A stretch of 5,276 nucleotides of DNA from CAYPHJ01 sp964410485 (GCA_964410485.1 CAYPHJ010000190.1:1-5276), one strand, 5' to 3'; shown: positions 1 to 4,277, numbered from the stretch's first letter. A program made the numbers and translations. The notes: generated by a model not told the origin, from the sequence alone.

Positions 1-209
1 TGCGTTTTATGCTTCCTTACGTTGTTAAATCAAGGCGTTGCCCTGGTCCCACCCGGCAGTGGTGTTTAGCGCTTAAAACCCGCGATAACTATTCGTAGAG
101 TTGTCTACTATTGGACAGTAATCCCCTGCCTATTGGCATAAATGACGTGATGTAACCATTGGACGGCCGCCTAAGAGATTCGGCAGGCCCAGCTTTTTTT
201 GGAGGAAAC
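1..209. other. Non-coding leader region upstream of the FAIM-like gene
   Basis: I see no credible gene here. The pentamer ATTGG occurs three times (from 110, 132 and 157), twice followed by AC, which could be operator-like or chance. TTGGAC at 111-116 could serve as a -35 element, but no good -10 lies at the right distance, so I do not call a promoter. A run of seven T (194-200) sits directly before the Shine-Dalgarno site of the next gene. The only stem before it is about four base pairs (GCCG 166-169 with CGGC 181-184), too weak to call a terminator. Confidence 0.5.
201..207 (+). promoter_or_regulatory. Shine-Dalgarno site deciding the start of the FAIM-like gene
   Basis: GGAGGAA lies 4 bases before ATG at 210 and 7 bases before a second in-frame ATG at 213. 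The frame stays open upstream to a TTG at 159, but that start has no ribosome binding site and would add 17 residues unlike the rest of the protein. The start is therefore placed at 210, with 213 equally possible. Confidence 0.75.
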
Positions 210-482
210 ATGATGGACAGAACATGGTCGGTAGAAATCGAAGGCAAGAAACACCTGGTCGAAGTTGACTATGGCAGGAACGCCAGCCAGACCGGCAAAC
301 TATTGGTCGACGGCAATGAATTGCAGACTTGGAAGAACACTCAGCATTTGGACGTCCCTCCAGAGATTACTTTCCAGATCGAAGGCAAACCTGCCGTCTT
401 ACGCGCAAAGGGGGTTTTTAAACCCAGGATAGATTTCTTTTTTGCAGGGCAATTAATAGAAGCAAGCTTAAGCCAAAACTAG
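210..482 (+). CDS. Small beta-rich protein, FAIM1-like (tentative)
   Basis: This encodes 90 residues starting MMDRTWSVEIEGKKHLVEVD. The pattern is W-x-V-x-I-x-G-x-x-H-x-V-x-V at the N-terminus, then a GKLLVDGNEL strand pair, then ITFQIEGKPAVLRAK and a final strand ending FFFAGQLIE. Alternating hydrophobic residues and two Gly-centred turns suggest an all-beta sandwich. The layout resembles bacterial proteins related to the FAIM1 (Fas apoptosis inhibitory molecule) fold, in which two short repeats each contain a W/F-x-V and a VDG or G-x-x turn. No signal peptide, membrane segment or catalytic motif is visible, so it is probably a soluble cytoplasmic protein, and no function is assigned. It is probably monocistronic: the next sequence downstream is an opposite-strand transposase relic whose open frame touches its stop. 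The gene is very likely real because of the strong ribosome binding site and clean ending. The family call is only moderately sure. Confidence 0.7.
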   Translation: MMDRTWSVEIEGKKHLVEVDYGRNASQTGKLLVDGNELQTWKNTQHLDVPPEITFQIEGKPAVLRAKGVFKPRIDFFFAGQLIEASLSQN

Positions 483-670
483 CCGTACCGCAGGGTCGTA
501 GTGCTGGGTCGGACCACGCTATGTCTCCGCGGCCGCTCTCGATACTGCTCCAGCCGCTCCAGGTAATACTTCCGATCCGCGTCACTTCGGAATATCGCCT
601 GGCGCTGATTGCCACGGCAGATCACATGGTAAAACGCTCCGTCGTATTCAACCCTGGGCTTTCGCGCCAT
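479..670 (-). pseudogene. N-terminal remnant of a RAYT / Y1-type transposase
   Basis: Read from 670 downward this gives MARKPRVEYDGAFYHVICRG followed by NQRQAIFRSDADRKYYLERL and EQYRER. That is the typical opening of REP-associated tyrosine transposases and related IS200/IS605-superfamily (Y1_Tnp) proteins: the first beta strand, the YHV..RGN motif, and the F..D.D...YL helix. The next expected block, containing the HUH metal-binding histidines, and the later catalytic tyrosine are absent. After about residue 46 (near 533) the sequence becomes Arg/Ser/Thr-rich and family-unlike, then stops at 479. The product cannot be active. The GGTC-G-GACC palindrome at 507-515 lies inside this foreign tail, which suggests an internal deletion joined the gene start to the element's end. 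The ATG at 670 is preceded by GGACGGGG, a poor ribosome binding site. Confidence 0.8.
507..520. repeat. Short palindromic motif, probably the end of the RAYT-type element
   Basis: GGTCGGACCACGCT contains a perfect GGTC-G-GACC palindrome (507-515). Its complement reads AGCGTGGTCCGACC. Motifs of the form CGTGGTC(T/C)GACC are, as far as I recall, often found beside this class of transposase; that is memory, not computed. Here it sits about 20 bases past the point where transposase homology ends. It occurs once in this window. Confidence 0.4.
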
Positions 671-917
671 CCCCGTCCGGTTATCCCATGACCCGCTATA
701 ATGCAATTCGATGGTAGACACCAGCCCCCTTTCATTTCAAACACCCATAGCTCGCACCAACAAACCAACTAGGCCGCACTGCGGAGCTTTTCTGTTTTGG
801 CCATTATACTGCCCTCACACTTACGCCCTCATCGTGATTGGCTGCATTACGTTTCCCGCTAAGCCTCATCACAAGAGCCAATCGAAAAACATGGTGGGCT
901 AGCGGCTCCAGCGCGGG
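671..917. other. Intergenic region without a convincing gene
   Basis: A 63-codon plus-strand frame at 711-902 has no ribosome binding site and no recognisable composition or family, and I do not accept it. TATAAT occurs on the plus strand at 697-702 and on the minus strand at 808-803, but neither has a -35 element at a suitable distance. An 8-bp inverted repeat, GATTGGCT (836-843) with AGCCAATC (876-883), could form a long-loop stem downstream of the minus-strand operon that ends at 918. It has no T-run and is not called as a terminator. Confidence 0.4.
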
Positions 918-1166
918 TTAGCGATCGGTCGCCACTTCCGGCAAACCGAACTTCTTGCGGTACCCGTTGAATGCGGCTCGCTGGCGCGGAGTTCTGTGTT
1001 TCCAGTAGAATTGAAAATGGTACGGCTTGACTTCTGGCATCCGGAGATCCTCGGACCGCAGGACCATTTCGTCAAAGAGGGACTCTACATCTGGTTTGAT
1101 TCTCTGACCACCGCGTGTTACGGCCGGATCATAATCCGGAAACAGCGTCATGTAGTAGGTGTTCAT
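918..1166 (-). CDS. 82-residue protein translationally coupled to the HEPN-like gene
   Basis: I do not recognise the family. The protein (starting MNTYYMTLFPDYDP, ending GYRKKFGLPEVATDR) is hydrophilic. Its acidic middle (PDVESLFDEMVLRSEDLRMP) is followed by an aromatic, basic C-terminal half with HFQFYWKHRTPRQR. There is no signal peptide or membrane segment. Its ATG overlaps the TGA of the upstream HEPN-like gene (ATGA, 1166-1163). It has almost no Shine-Dalgarno of its own, so translation probably depends on re-initiation after the HEPN gene. That arrangement implies a fixed dose ratio and a shared role, for example a partner, inhibitor or accessory subunit of the HEPN protein; this is inference. 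A second in-frame ATG lies at 1151. The opposite-strand frame at 996-1298 is regarded as its shadow. It could alternatively be the remaining start of a larger gene that lost its end, but the smooth coding-like sequence up to the stop argues against this. Confidence 0.6.
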   Translation of the reverse strand: MNTYYMTLFPDYDPAVTRGGQRIKPDVESLFDEMVLRSEDLRMPEVKPYHFQFYWKHRTPRQRAAFNGYRKKFGLPEVATDR

Positions 1167-1687
1167 ACCAATGACATTAATGAGATCATGAGCGGCCGTC
1201 GCAAGTTCTCGAAGCTCCTCAAACGTAGGCGAGGTTCCTCTGGCTTGAACGTTGAACCGATTGCTTCCGCCGCCTCTAAGTGTGCGAAATGCTGGTGACG
1301 AAGACGACCAACCTTGCGCTCGATCTGTTTGATTCGAGTGTCCACGTCATGCGAACGCAATTCCTCCACAATTCGGCGGCGCGCTGTTTCGTCCACGGCG
1401 TTAGAGATGACTTGGTTTCGCAATTTTCGAAGCGTTAACGCTTTATCATCGGCATCAAAGAGAATTCGCCACAGCCCTACGACAACTGCCGTTTCCAAGG
1501 ATTGGCGGACAAGGTACCAGAATGGACCAGGGTGCTCGCCGAACAGATCGAAAGGGAACCGGACGATGTGCTCTAAAATGAACAGCATCGATCGTATTTG
1601 CACCAGTTGGTTATGAAGGATCCTTATCCGAGTCTTATAGGTGGGTATCCAAGTTTCGACGAGTAATTCCTCTGGTTTGACTTCCAT
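1163..1687 (-). CDS. HEPN-domain protein, AbiU2-like (putative RNase/toxin)
   Basis: This is a 174-residue, mostly helical protein. From about residue 57 it reads FWYLVRQSLETAVVVGLWRI, then LFDADDKALTLRKLRNQV. A long charged helix follows and leads into R-L-R-H-Q-H-F-A-H-L-E, in which R130 to H136 (RHQHFAH) fits the R-polar-x4-H catalytic motif of HEPN nucleases. A hydrophobic mid-helix with an LWRI..D element followed by a C-terminal RxxxxxH is typical of the HEPN_AbiU2 type; HEPN proteins of this kind are usually metal-independent RNases in toxin, abortive-infection or RNA-processing systems. The ATG at 1687 was chosen because GGTGA lies five bases upstream. GTG at 1696 overlaps the stop of the preceding short frame (GTGA), and GTG at 1699 is also possible. 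The gene overlaps the next one by four bases (ATGA). No membrane segment is convincing. The HEPN call is from motif and helix pattern only. A non-catalytic helical protein cannot be excluded. Confidence 0.7.
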   Translation of the reverse strand: MEVKPEELLVETWIPTYKTRIRILHNQLVQIRSMLFILEHIVRFPFDLFGEHPGPFWYLVRQSLETAVVVGLWRILFDADDKALTLRKLRNQVISNAVDETARRRIVEELRSHDVDTRIKQIERKVGRLRHQHFAHLEAAEAIGSTFKPEEPRLRLRSFENLRRPLMISLMSLV

Positions 1688-1692
1688 CGTGT

Positions 1693-1806
1693 TCACCACA
1701 GGTTAACGACATGATCGGCCACGCGTAATCCGCGGTCTAAAGAGAACTTTAGACCTGGTGTTTTCAAAATCGCTTCTGCATCTTTATCGCCCAAGTCGTG
1801 CGCCAT
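1693..1806 (-). CDS. Possible 37-residue leader or partner ORF of the HEPN operon
   Basis: From ATG at 1806 the frame reads MAHDLGDKDAEAILKTPGLK, then FSLDRGLRVADHVVNLW and stop. A TTGAGG Shine-Dalgarno-like element lies four bases before the ATG. The TGA (1695-1693) overlaps a GTG that could start the HEPN gene, which would couple translation. A perfect 9-bp hairpin (1734-1755) lies inside the frame and encodes the residues around GLKFSLD. The composition looks protein-like, but the frame is short and I do not recognise it. It may be a regulatory leader peptide, a tiny antitoxin-like protein, a fragment of a decayed gene, or by-chance reading of a structured RNA. A second open frame covers much of the same DNA (1916-1764). 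Confidence 0.35.
   Translation of the reverse strand: MAHDLGDKDAEAILKTPGLKFSLDRGLRVADHVVNLW
1734..1755. repeat. Perfect 9-bp hairpin with a third copy 91 bases away
   Basis: GGTCTAAAG (1734-1742) and CTTTAGACC (1747-1755) form a perfect inverted repeat with a 4-base loop. The eleven bases AACTTTAGACC at 1745-1755 recur exactly at 1836-1846. On the plus strand the stem is followed by TGGTGTTTT, a poor T-run, and no plus-strand gene ends here. On the minus strand it lies shortly upstream of the HEPN start. An operator for an autoregulating protein, an RNA attenuator, or the trace of a small mobile repeat all fit. Confidence 0.55.
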
Positions 1807-1822
1807 AAAGCCTCAACGCCTC

Positions 1823-1981
1823 TTAGCTGCCCAATAACTTTAGACCGTTCACGGTTTTTACCAGCTCTTGGTTCGTGAATACAGATATCAAACCGTCTTC
1901 GCAAGACTCTTGTGATTCAGAAGACTCCCCGGATTTAAAAGCGGCGTCGTCAACCCGCTCTTTCCTTGCGCCAAGATTCAT
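1823..1981 (-). CDS. Possible 52-residue ORF of unknown function
   Basis: From ATG at 1981 the frame reads MNLGARKERVDDAAFKSGES, followed by an acidic Ser/Glu stretch and then FTNQELVKTVNGLKLLGS. The same frame is open back to the TAA of the truncated Cys-rich gene (2033), and a GTG at 1999 would give 58 residues. AGGA touches the ATG directly, so the ribosome binding site is badly spaced. The tail ELVKTVNGLKLLG faintly resembles AILKTPGLKFSLD of the next short frame, because both contain the repeated GGTCTAAAG. The frame sits in a run of same-strand genes with gaps of 51 and 16 bases. I do not recognise a family. Overlap with another open frame (1916-1764) makes true coding uncertain. Confidence 0.3.
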   Translation of the reverse strand: MNLGARKERVDDAAFKSGESSESQESCEDGLISVFTNQELVKTVNGLKLLGS

Positions 1982-2032
1982 TCCTACGTTTGCGGTCACG
2001 AATTCTATGGCGTTGATCTTTAGAAAGCAGCG

Positions 2033-2563
2033 TTAGCACATTCGGCAGGGGCATTCGCTGTGTGTAATCGAACCATCCTCCTTAAGCGCATACGGATCGA
2101 TGCCGAGTTTAGCGTGACGCGATACAACCACATCCCAGACAGCCCCTCCAAACACCATCTGATACGCGTGATGCCCGTCCAGTTTCAAATGCATTGGACC
2201 GCCAATGACCCCAAAACAAACATGGTAGGTTCGCGGCCATACAAGCAAACCACCGAAAATCGCATACTTGTCTGGTGTTCCCGGATTCTCGTCTAGAAGC
2301 ATGCGTCTCATTGTCTCCGCATGGGGACGCAAGTTCGTGCTTTCAAACTGCGTCGATATGCTTGCTCGCCAGAGAACGGAAAGTATAAAAAGCTTAAAGC
2401 GCTTATAGTCTAACGCTTCGATTCGAATCATATTACCGCTGATGGAGTTCGGCCACTTCTTTGGTCGGCACCATTCACGGCTAAAGTAATCCTCAAACCG
2501 GCTGAGCCGCTTTTCGCAGCTTATGCATACAGGCCCTCCGACGACAATCTGATAGAAGGTCAC
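2033..2563 (-). CDS. N-terminally truncated Cys-rich protein, probable treble-clef/HNH-like domain
   Basis: The open frame encodes 176 residues from a GTG at 2563. Near the N-terminus C13-I-S-C16-E is followed by RLSRFEDYFSREW, a pattern seen in treble-clef zinc-binding domains of uncharacterised HNH-endonuclease-like proteins. In such proteins a first CxxC and an 'HIIP'-type motif normally lie some tens of residues upstream. A conserved-looking block DYKRFKLFILSVLWRASIS follows at 52-70, then PHAETMRRMLLDENPG. The end is SECPCRMC with three further cysteines (171, 173, 176). No such first CxxC is present here: a TAG lies two codons before the GTG, no ribosome binding site is visible, and 50 bases further on the IS256-type remnant begins. 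The gene has therefore probably lost its beginning, leaving the metal site incomplete and the protein unlikely to be made. It heads the minus-strand run that includes the HEPN-like gene. The function is unknown, possibly nucleic-acid binding or cleavage. The truncation is inferred from the family pattern and the breakpoint. Confidence 0.55.
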   Translation of the reverse strand: MTFYQIVVGGPVCISCEKRLSRFEDYFSREWCRPKKWPNSISGNMIRIEALDYKRFKLFILSVLWRASISTQFESTNLRPHAETMRRMLLDENPGTPDKYAIFGGLLVWPRTYHVCFGVIGGPMHLKLDGHHAYQMVFGGAVWDVVVSRHAKLGIDPYALKEDGSITHSECPCRMC

Positions 2564-2612
2564 CAGCTAGCTGGCGTCATCATCATTACGTCAGGTCTAT
2601 TCACAGAAAGCG

Positions 2613-3242
2613 GTGGACGGCAGGCAGGAGATGATCGATTTTCACCCTGCCGCTTCGGAATCAGCCGCCAGTTGGGAGAGTTTTCTCAATGATCTGTACA
2701 AAAGAGGGCTTACCGGGCGATATTGTGAGCTGATTGTGACCGACGGTGGCACGGGGTTGCATGCCGCCTTAGAGATGGTCTACCCGAAAATTTTAAGCCA
2801 GCGCTGCTGGGCCCATAAAACCCGAAATGTTTTGGATAGAGTGAAAAAAGCCGATCAACAAACGGTTAGAAAAGCTCTTAATCGTATCAGCCATGCCCCC
2901 CATCAGCGCCAAGCCAGAGCGGCTTACGCCCAGTTCGCCTTGAAATGGAAAAAGGACTATCCCGGAGCTGTGGCTTGTTTGGAGAAAGATCTCGATCAGC
3001 TCTTAAGTTTCTTTCAGATCAAGAACTCTCAATTATGGAGCCGCTTAAGAACGACCAATCTCATTGAGAGATCCTTTCGCTAGGTTAAACGTAGAACGCG
3101 ACCTATGGGCGTGATGGCCAACACGCAAAGCCTGCAGAGAATCGTCTTTACTGTATTCCATCACCTAAACAACAATTGGATCCAATCCCCCATTAGGAAT
3201 TTACACACAAGTCTTGACGCTACCGGCACCACCGTTTTCTAG
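2613..3242 (+). pseudogene. C-terminal remnant of an IS256-family (Mutator-type) transposase
   Basis: The reading frame starts in family sequence at VDGRQEMIDFHPAASESAAS and continues WESFLNDLYKRGL, LIVTDGGTGLHAAL, SQRCWAHKTRNVL and finally TTNLIERSFR. These match the central and C-terminal parts of IS256-type transposases: the second catalytic Asp in TDGG, the RC..H..RN motif, and the catalytic Glu in LIER. An in-frame TAG at 3081-3083 interrupts the protein where the family usually has a charged residue before VKRRTRPMG. The same frame then runs on through VMANTQSLQRIVFTVFHHLN to a TAG at 3240-3242. The N-terminal half, with the first catalytic Asp, and the left end are missing. It is therefore dead on two counts. 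The left breakpoint (2564-2612) coincides with the missing start of the neighbouring minus-strand gene. Confidence 0.88.
3195..3224. repeat. Probable right terminal repeat of the IS256-type element
   Basis: AGGAATTTACACACAAGTCT followed by TGACGCTACC overlaps the end of the transposase frame. IS256-family elements commonly end in a TTTACACA...TTGACxxTACC-like inverted repeat directly after the gene; this is family knowledge from memory. The matching left repeat (starting GGTAGCGTCAAG) is not in the window, so the boundary cannot be confirmed by pairing or by a target duplication. Confidence 0.45.
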
Positions 3243-3418
3243 GACGTCACTCGCGAAAACCCAGCCTGGCTAGTAACCAGAGTTTCCCAGGTGTGCGCTT
3301 CCTCGCTATTGTTTGGAGAACTGGCGGTTTTCGTCTCAAACTGTTCTAATACAGCCAGCCGCTGGCGAATTTCATCCGGTGCCGTACTGTACAAATAGTA
3401 GACCCGCGCCCAGATCAT
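3239..3418 (-). CDS. Doubtful 59-residue ORF between the IS remnant and the antitoxin gene
   Basis: From ATG at 3418 the frame reads MIWARVYYLYSTAPDEIRQR, then LAVLEQFETKTASSP and a Ser/Thr-rich tail ending at the IS boundary. The first half looks protein-like and the last residues may be read from IS or junction DNA. There is no ribosome binding site before the ATG, and only 22 bases separate it from the divergent antitoxin start. It may be a decayed gene cut by the IS, or simply the non-coding strand of the antitoxin's promoter region. No family was recognised. Confidence 0.25.
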   Translation of the reverse strand: MIWARVYYLYSTAPDEIRQRLAVLEQFETKTASSPNNSEEAHTWETLVTSQAGFSRVTS

Positions 3419-3440
3419 AACGAGGTGAAGGAGGGAGCTT

Positions 3441-3707
3441 ATGGCAAAACGCGTCAGATTAGATTTGGAGCTGCCCGACGAGCTTGTCACGCAATTTCAA
3501 GAGAAGGAAATGGAAGCCAAAGCGAGAGAAGCACTTGTGATGGAACTTTTGAGAGAGCATCGGCTTTCCCAGGGTAAAGCCGCAGAAGTCCTGGGCCTAG
3601 ATCGCCACGCGCTTTTGGATCTTATGCTCAAGTACCGCGTTCCGGCCGTGGATCTCACACCGAAAGAGCTGAAACGAGAGCTTGAAAAGCCTTTTCTCCG
3701 CTCGTAA
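3441..3707 (+). CDS. UPF0175-family antitoxin-like protein
   Basis: This encodes 88 residues starting MAKRVRLDLELPDELVTQFQ. A helical middle with AREALVMELLREHRLSQGKA is followed by AEVLGLDRHALLDLMLKYRV and a tail rich in Lys and Glu (LTPKELKRELEKPF). The SQGKAAEVLGLDRHAL segment (about 43-58) is the helix-turn-helix-like core of the UPF0175 family. These are small antitoxin-type proteins normally encoded directly upstream of a PIN-domain (DUF3368-type) RNase toxin, which they neutralise and whose promoter they probably control. The length is normal. The ribosome binding site is a perfect AAGGAGG (3428-3434) six bases before the ATG. Twelve bases after the stop the expected PIN gene begins, but it is broken (see 3720). 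The antitoxin therefore appears orphaned, which is tolerable for the host because it is the harmless half of the pair. Confidence 0.85.
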   Translation: MAKRVRLDLELPDELVTQFQEKEMEAKAREALVMELLREHRLSQGKAAEVLGLDRHALLDLMLKYRVPAVDLTPKELKRELEKPFLRS

Positions 3708-3719
3708 TAGGCGCCCGGT

Positions 3720-3863
3720 ATGGAAGTTATATCGGATTCCGGCCCGCTTCTCAGTTTTGCAAGAGCCGGACGGCTGGATGTGTTCCGCAATGTTCTAAGG
3801 AAGGAAGGAAGGAAAGGAGATACCGTTTATGTGTTACAACTGCGGCTGTGGAATGCCCAATAA
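3720..3863 (+). pseudogene. Truncated PIN-domain (DUF3368-type, VapC-like) toxin
   Basis: From ATG at 3720 the frame reads MEVISDSGPLLSFARAGRLD followed by VFRNVL. This is the typical beginning of DUF3368-type PIN RNases: the first strand with the metal-binding Asp in SDSGPL, then the helix LL..A..GRLD. Family likeness ends near 3797, exactly where an AAGG repeat begins. The frame then continues through the ribosome binding site and start of the next gene and stops at 3861-3863 after 47 residues. The remaining PIN carboxylates are missing, so no nuclease is possible. It follows the UPF0175 gene by 12 bases with no clear ribosome binding site of its own, as expected for a coupled toxin. A deletion that joined the toxin's start to the next gene's leader is the simplest explanation. 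Confidence 0.8.
3797..3812. repeat. AAGG tetranucleotide repeat, four units
   Basis: Four exact AAGG units are followed by the near-unit AAAGGAG. The tract begins at the point where PIN-toxin likeness stops and runs into the GGAG ribosome binding site (3816-3819) of the small CxxCxC gene. It could be the scar or cause of the deletion. Slippage here would shift the toxin-fragment frame and change the purine-rich leader of the next gene. Confidence 0.7.
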
Positions 3864-4023
3864 CGATATGGGAAACCCTAAAAACATCACAAACAAGACC
3901 TTTGAGGAAGCAGCGAAAGCAATGAGCCAATCCCCGAAGGACGCCAAGAAAAATGCGCGTGAACTGCTCGACAAAGTCCTTAGCGCCCAACACGAGAGCG
4001 ATGACAAGAACTGGAAGCCGTGA
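3829..4023 (+). CDS. Small CxxCxC protein, conserved hypothetical
   Basis: This encodes 64 residues starting MCYNCGCGMPNNDMGNPKNI, followed by TNKTFEEAAKAMSQSPKDAK and KNARELLDKVL with a short polar tail. Cysteines 2, 5 and 7 form a CxxCxC cluster that could bind zinc or iron-sulfur, or serve as a redox site. The acidic/Gly loop PNNDMGNP and one amphipathic helix-hairpin region (24-51) follow. I recall small proteins beginning MCYNCGCG from many unrelated bacteria and archaea, all of unknown function; the length is normal. GGAG (3816-3819) lies nine bases before the ATG. Its TGA overlaps a GTG that opens a short PIN-like stub (GTGA, 4020-4023). No function is assigned; a regulator or metal-handling role is conceivable. 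The gene appears intact. Confidence 0.8.
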   Translation: MCYNCGCGMPNNDMGNPKNITNKTFEEAAKAMSQSPKDAKKNARELLDKVLSAQHESDDKNWKP

Positions 4024-4073
4024 AGATCTTGCTGGACAGTGCCGTGCTCGTTAACGTTTTCTTTACGGGGTAA
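4020..4073 (+). pseudogene. PIN-like N-terminal stub overlapping the CxxCxC gene
   Basis: From GTG at 4020, overlapping the TGA of the preceding gene, the frame reads VKILLDSAVLVNVFFTG and then TAA. The motif (M/V)KILLD-S-x-VLV-x-x-F matches the first strand of VapC-type PIN RNases, where the Asp binds metal. Nothing like a PIN domain follows in any frame after 4073. In the same frame past the stop there are instead traces of a transposase (4125 on). If real, it was a coupled second gene that was cut by an insertion. At 17 residues the similarity is suggestive only. Confidence 0.4.
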
Positions 4074-4124
4074 GTTGGGCGATCCGGCAGGAGTTTAAAC
4101 CACCCGCCGAAATTTCTCATTTCC

Positions 4125-4277
4125 GAGCCCCACGAGCAAAATGCAAAGGCTTGGCGAAAACGTAACGACTCCTGGGAACGTTGTATTCGCGACATGAGAT
4201 CAAACAATTGCGGGCGAAGCTAAAGGTGCGGAACAACACCGGGAGTTAAGAAAGCCTTTGTTGAGAGAAGATAAGCC
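4125..4277 (+). pseudogene. Degenerate N-terminal fragment of a transposase (three frames)
   Basis: Three successive frames give pieces that together resemble the N-terminal coiled-coil region of transposases of the IS66-like or unclassified sort, before their 'FGRKSE' motif. They are HEQNAKAWRKRNDSWERCIR (from 4131), HEIKQLRAKLKVRNN (4193-4237) and EQHRELRKPLLREDKPPQ (4231 on). Each step needs the same -1 shift, so the gene is dead. AKAWR.R...W and LRAKLK are the strongest points. No catalytic region is present. This is a weak, pattern-only call. Confidence 0.3.

Noticed and set aside
165..200. Rho-independent terminator before the FAIM-like gene (T7 run at 194-200)
   Set aside because: The possible stem is only about four base pairs with a long loop, and the T-run is not adjacent to it.
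711..902. 63-codon plus-strand ORF
   Set aside because: No ribosome binding site, no family pattern, and it lies in an intergenic region of irregular composition.
996..1616. Plus-strand frames at 996-1298 and 1314-1616
   Set aside because: They are antisense to the 82-residue and HEPN-like genes, which have better composition, overlaps and motifs.
1734..1765. Plus-strand terminator formed by the 9-bp hairpin plus TGGTGTTTT
   Set aside because: No plus-strand gene ends upstream and the T-run is interrupted; an operator or RNA element fits better.
900..2045. Integron cassette array (small same-strand ORFs, GTTAGC near 918 and 2033)
   Set aside because: No paired RYYYAAC ... GTTRRRY sites with an attC-like inverted arrangement were found between the frames, and several genes overlap.
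2060..2296. Plus-strand 78-codon frame
   Set aside because: Shadow of the Cys-rich minus-strand gene.
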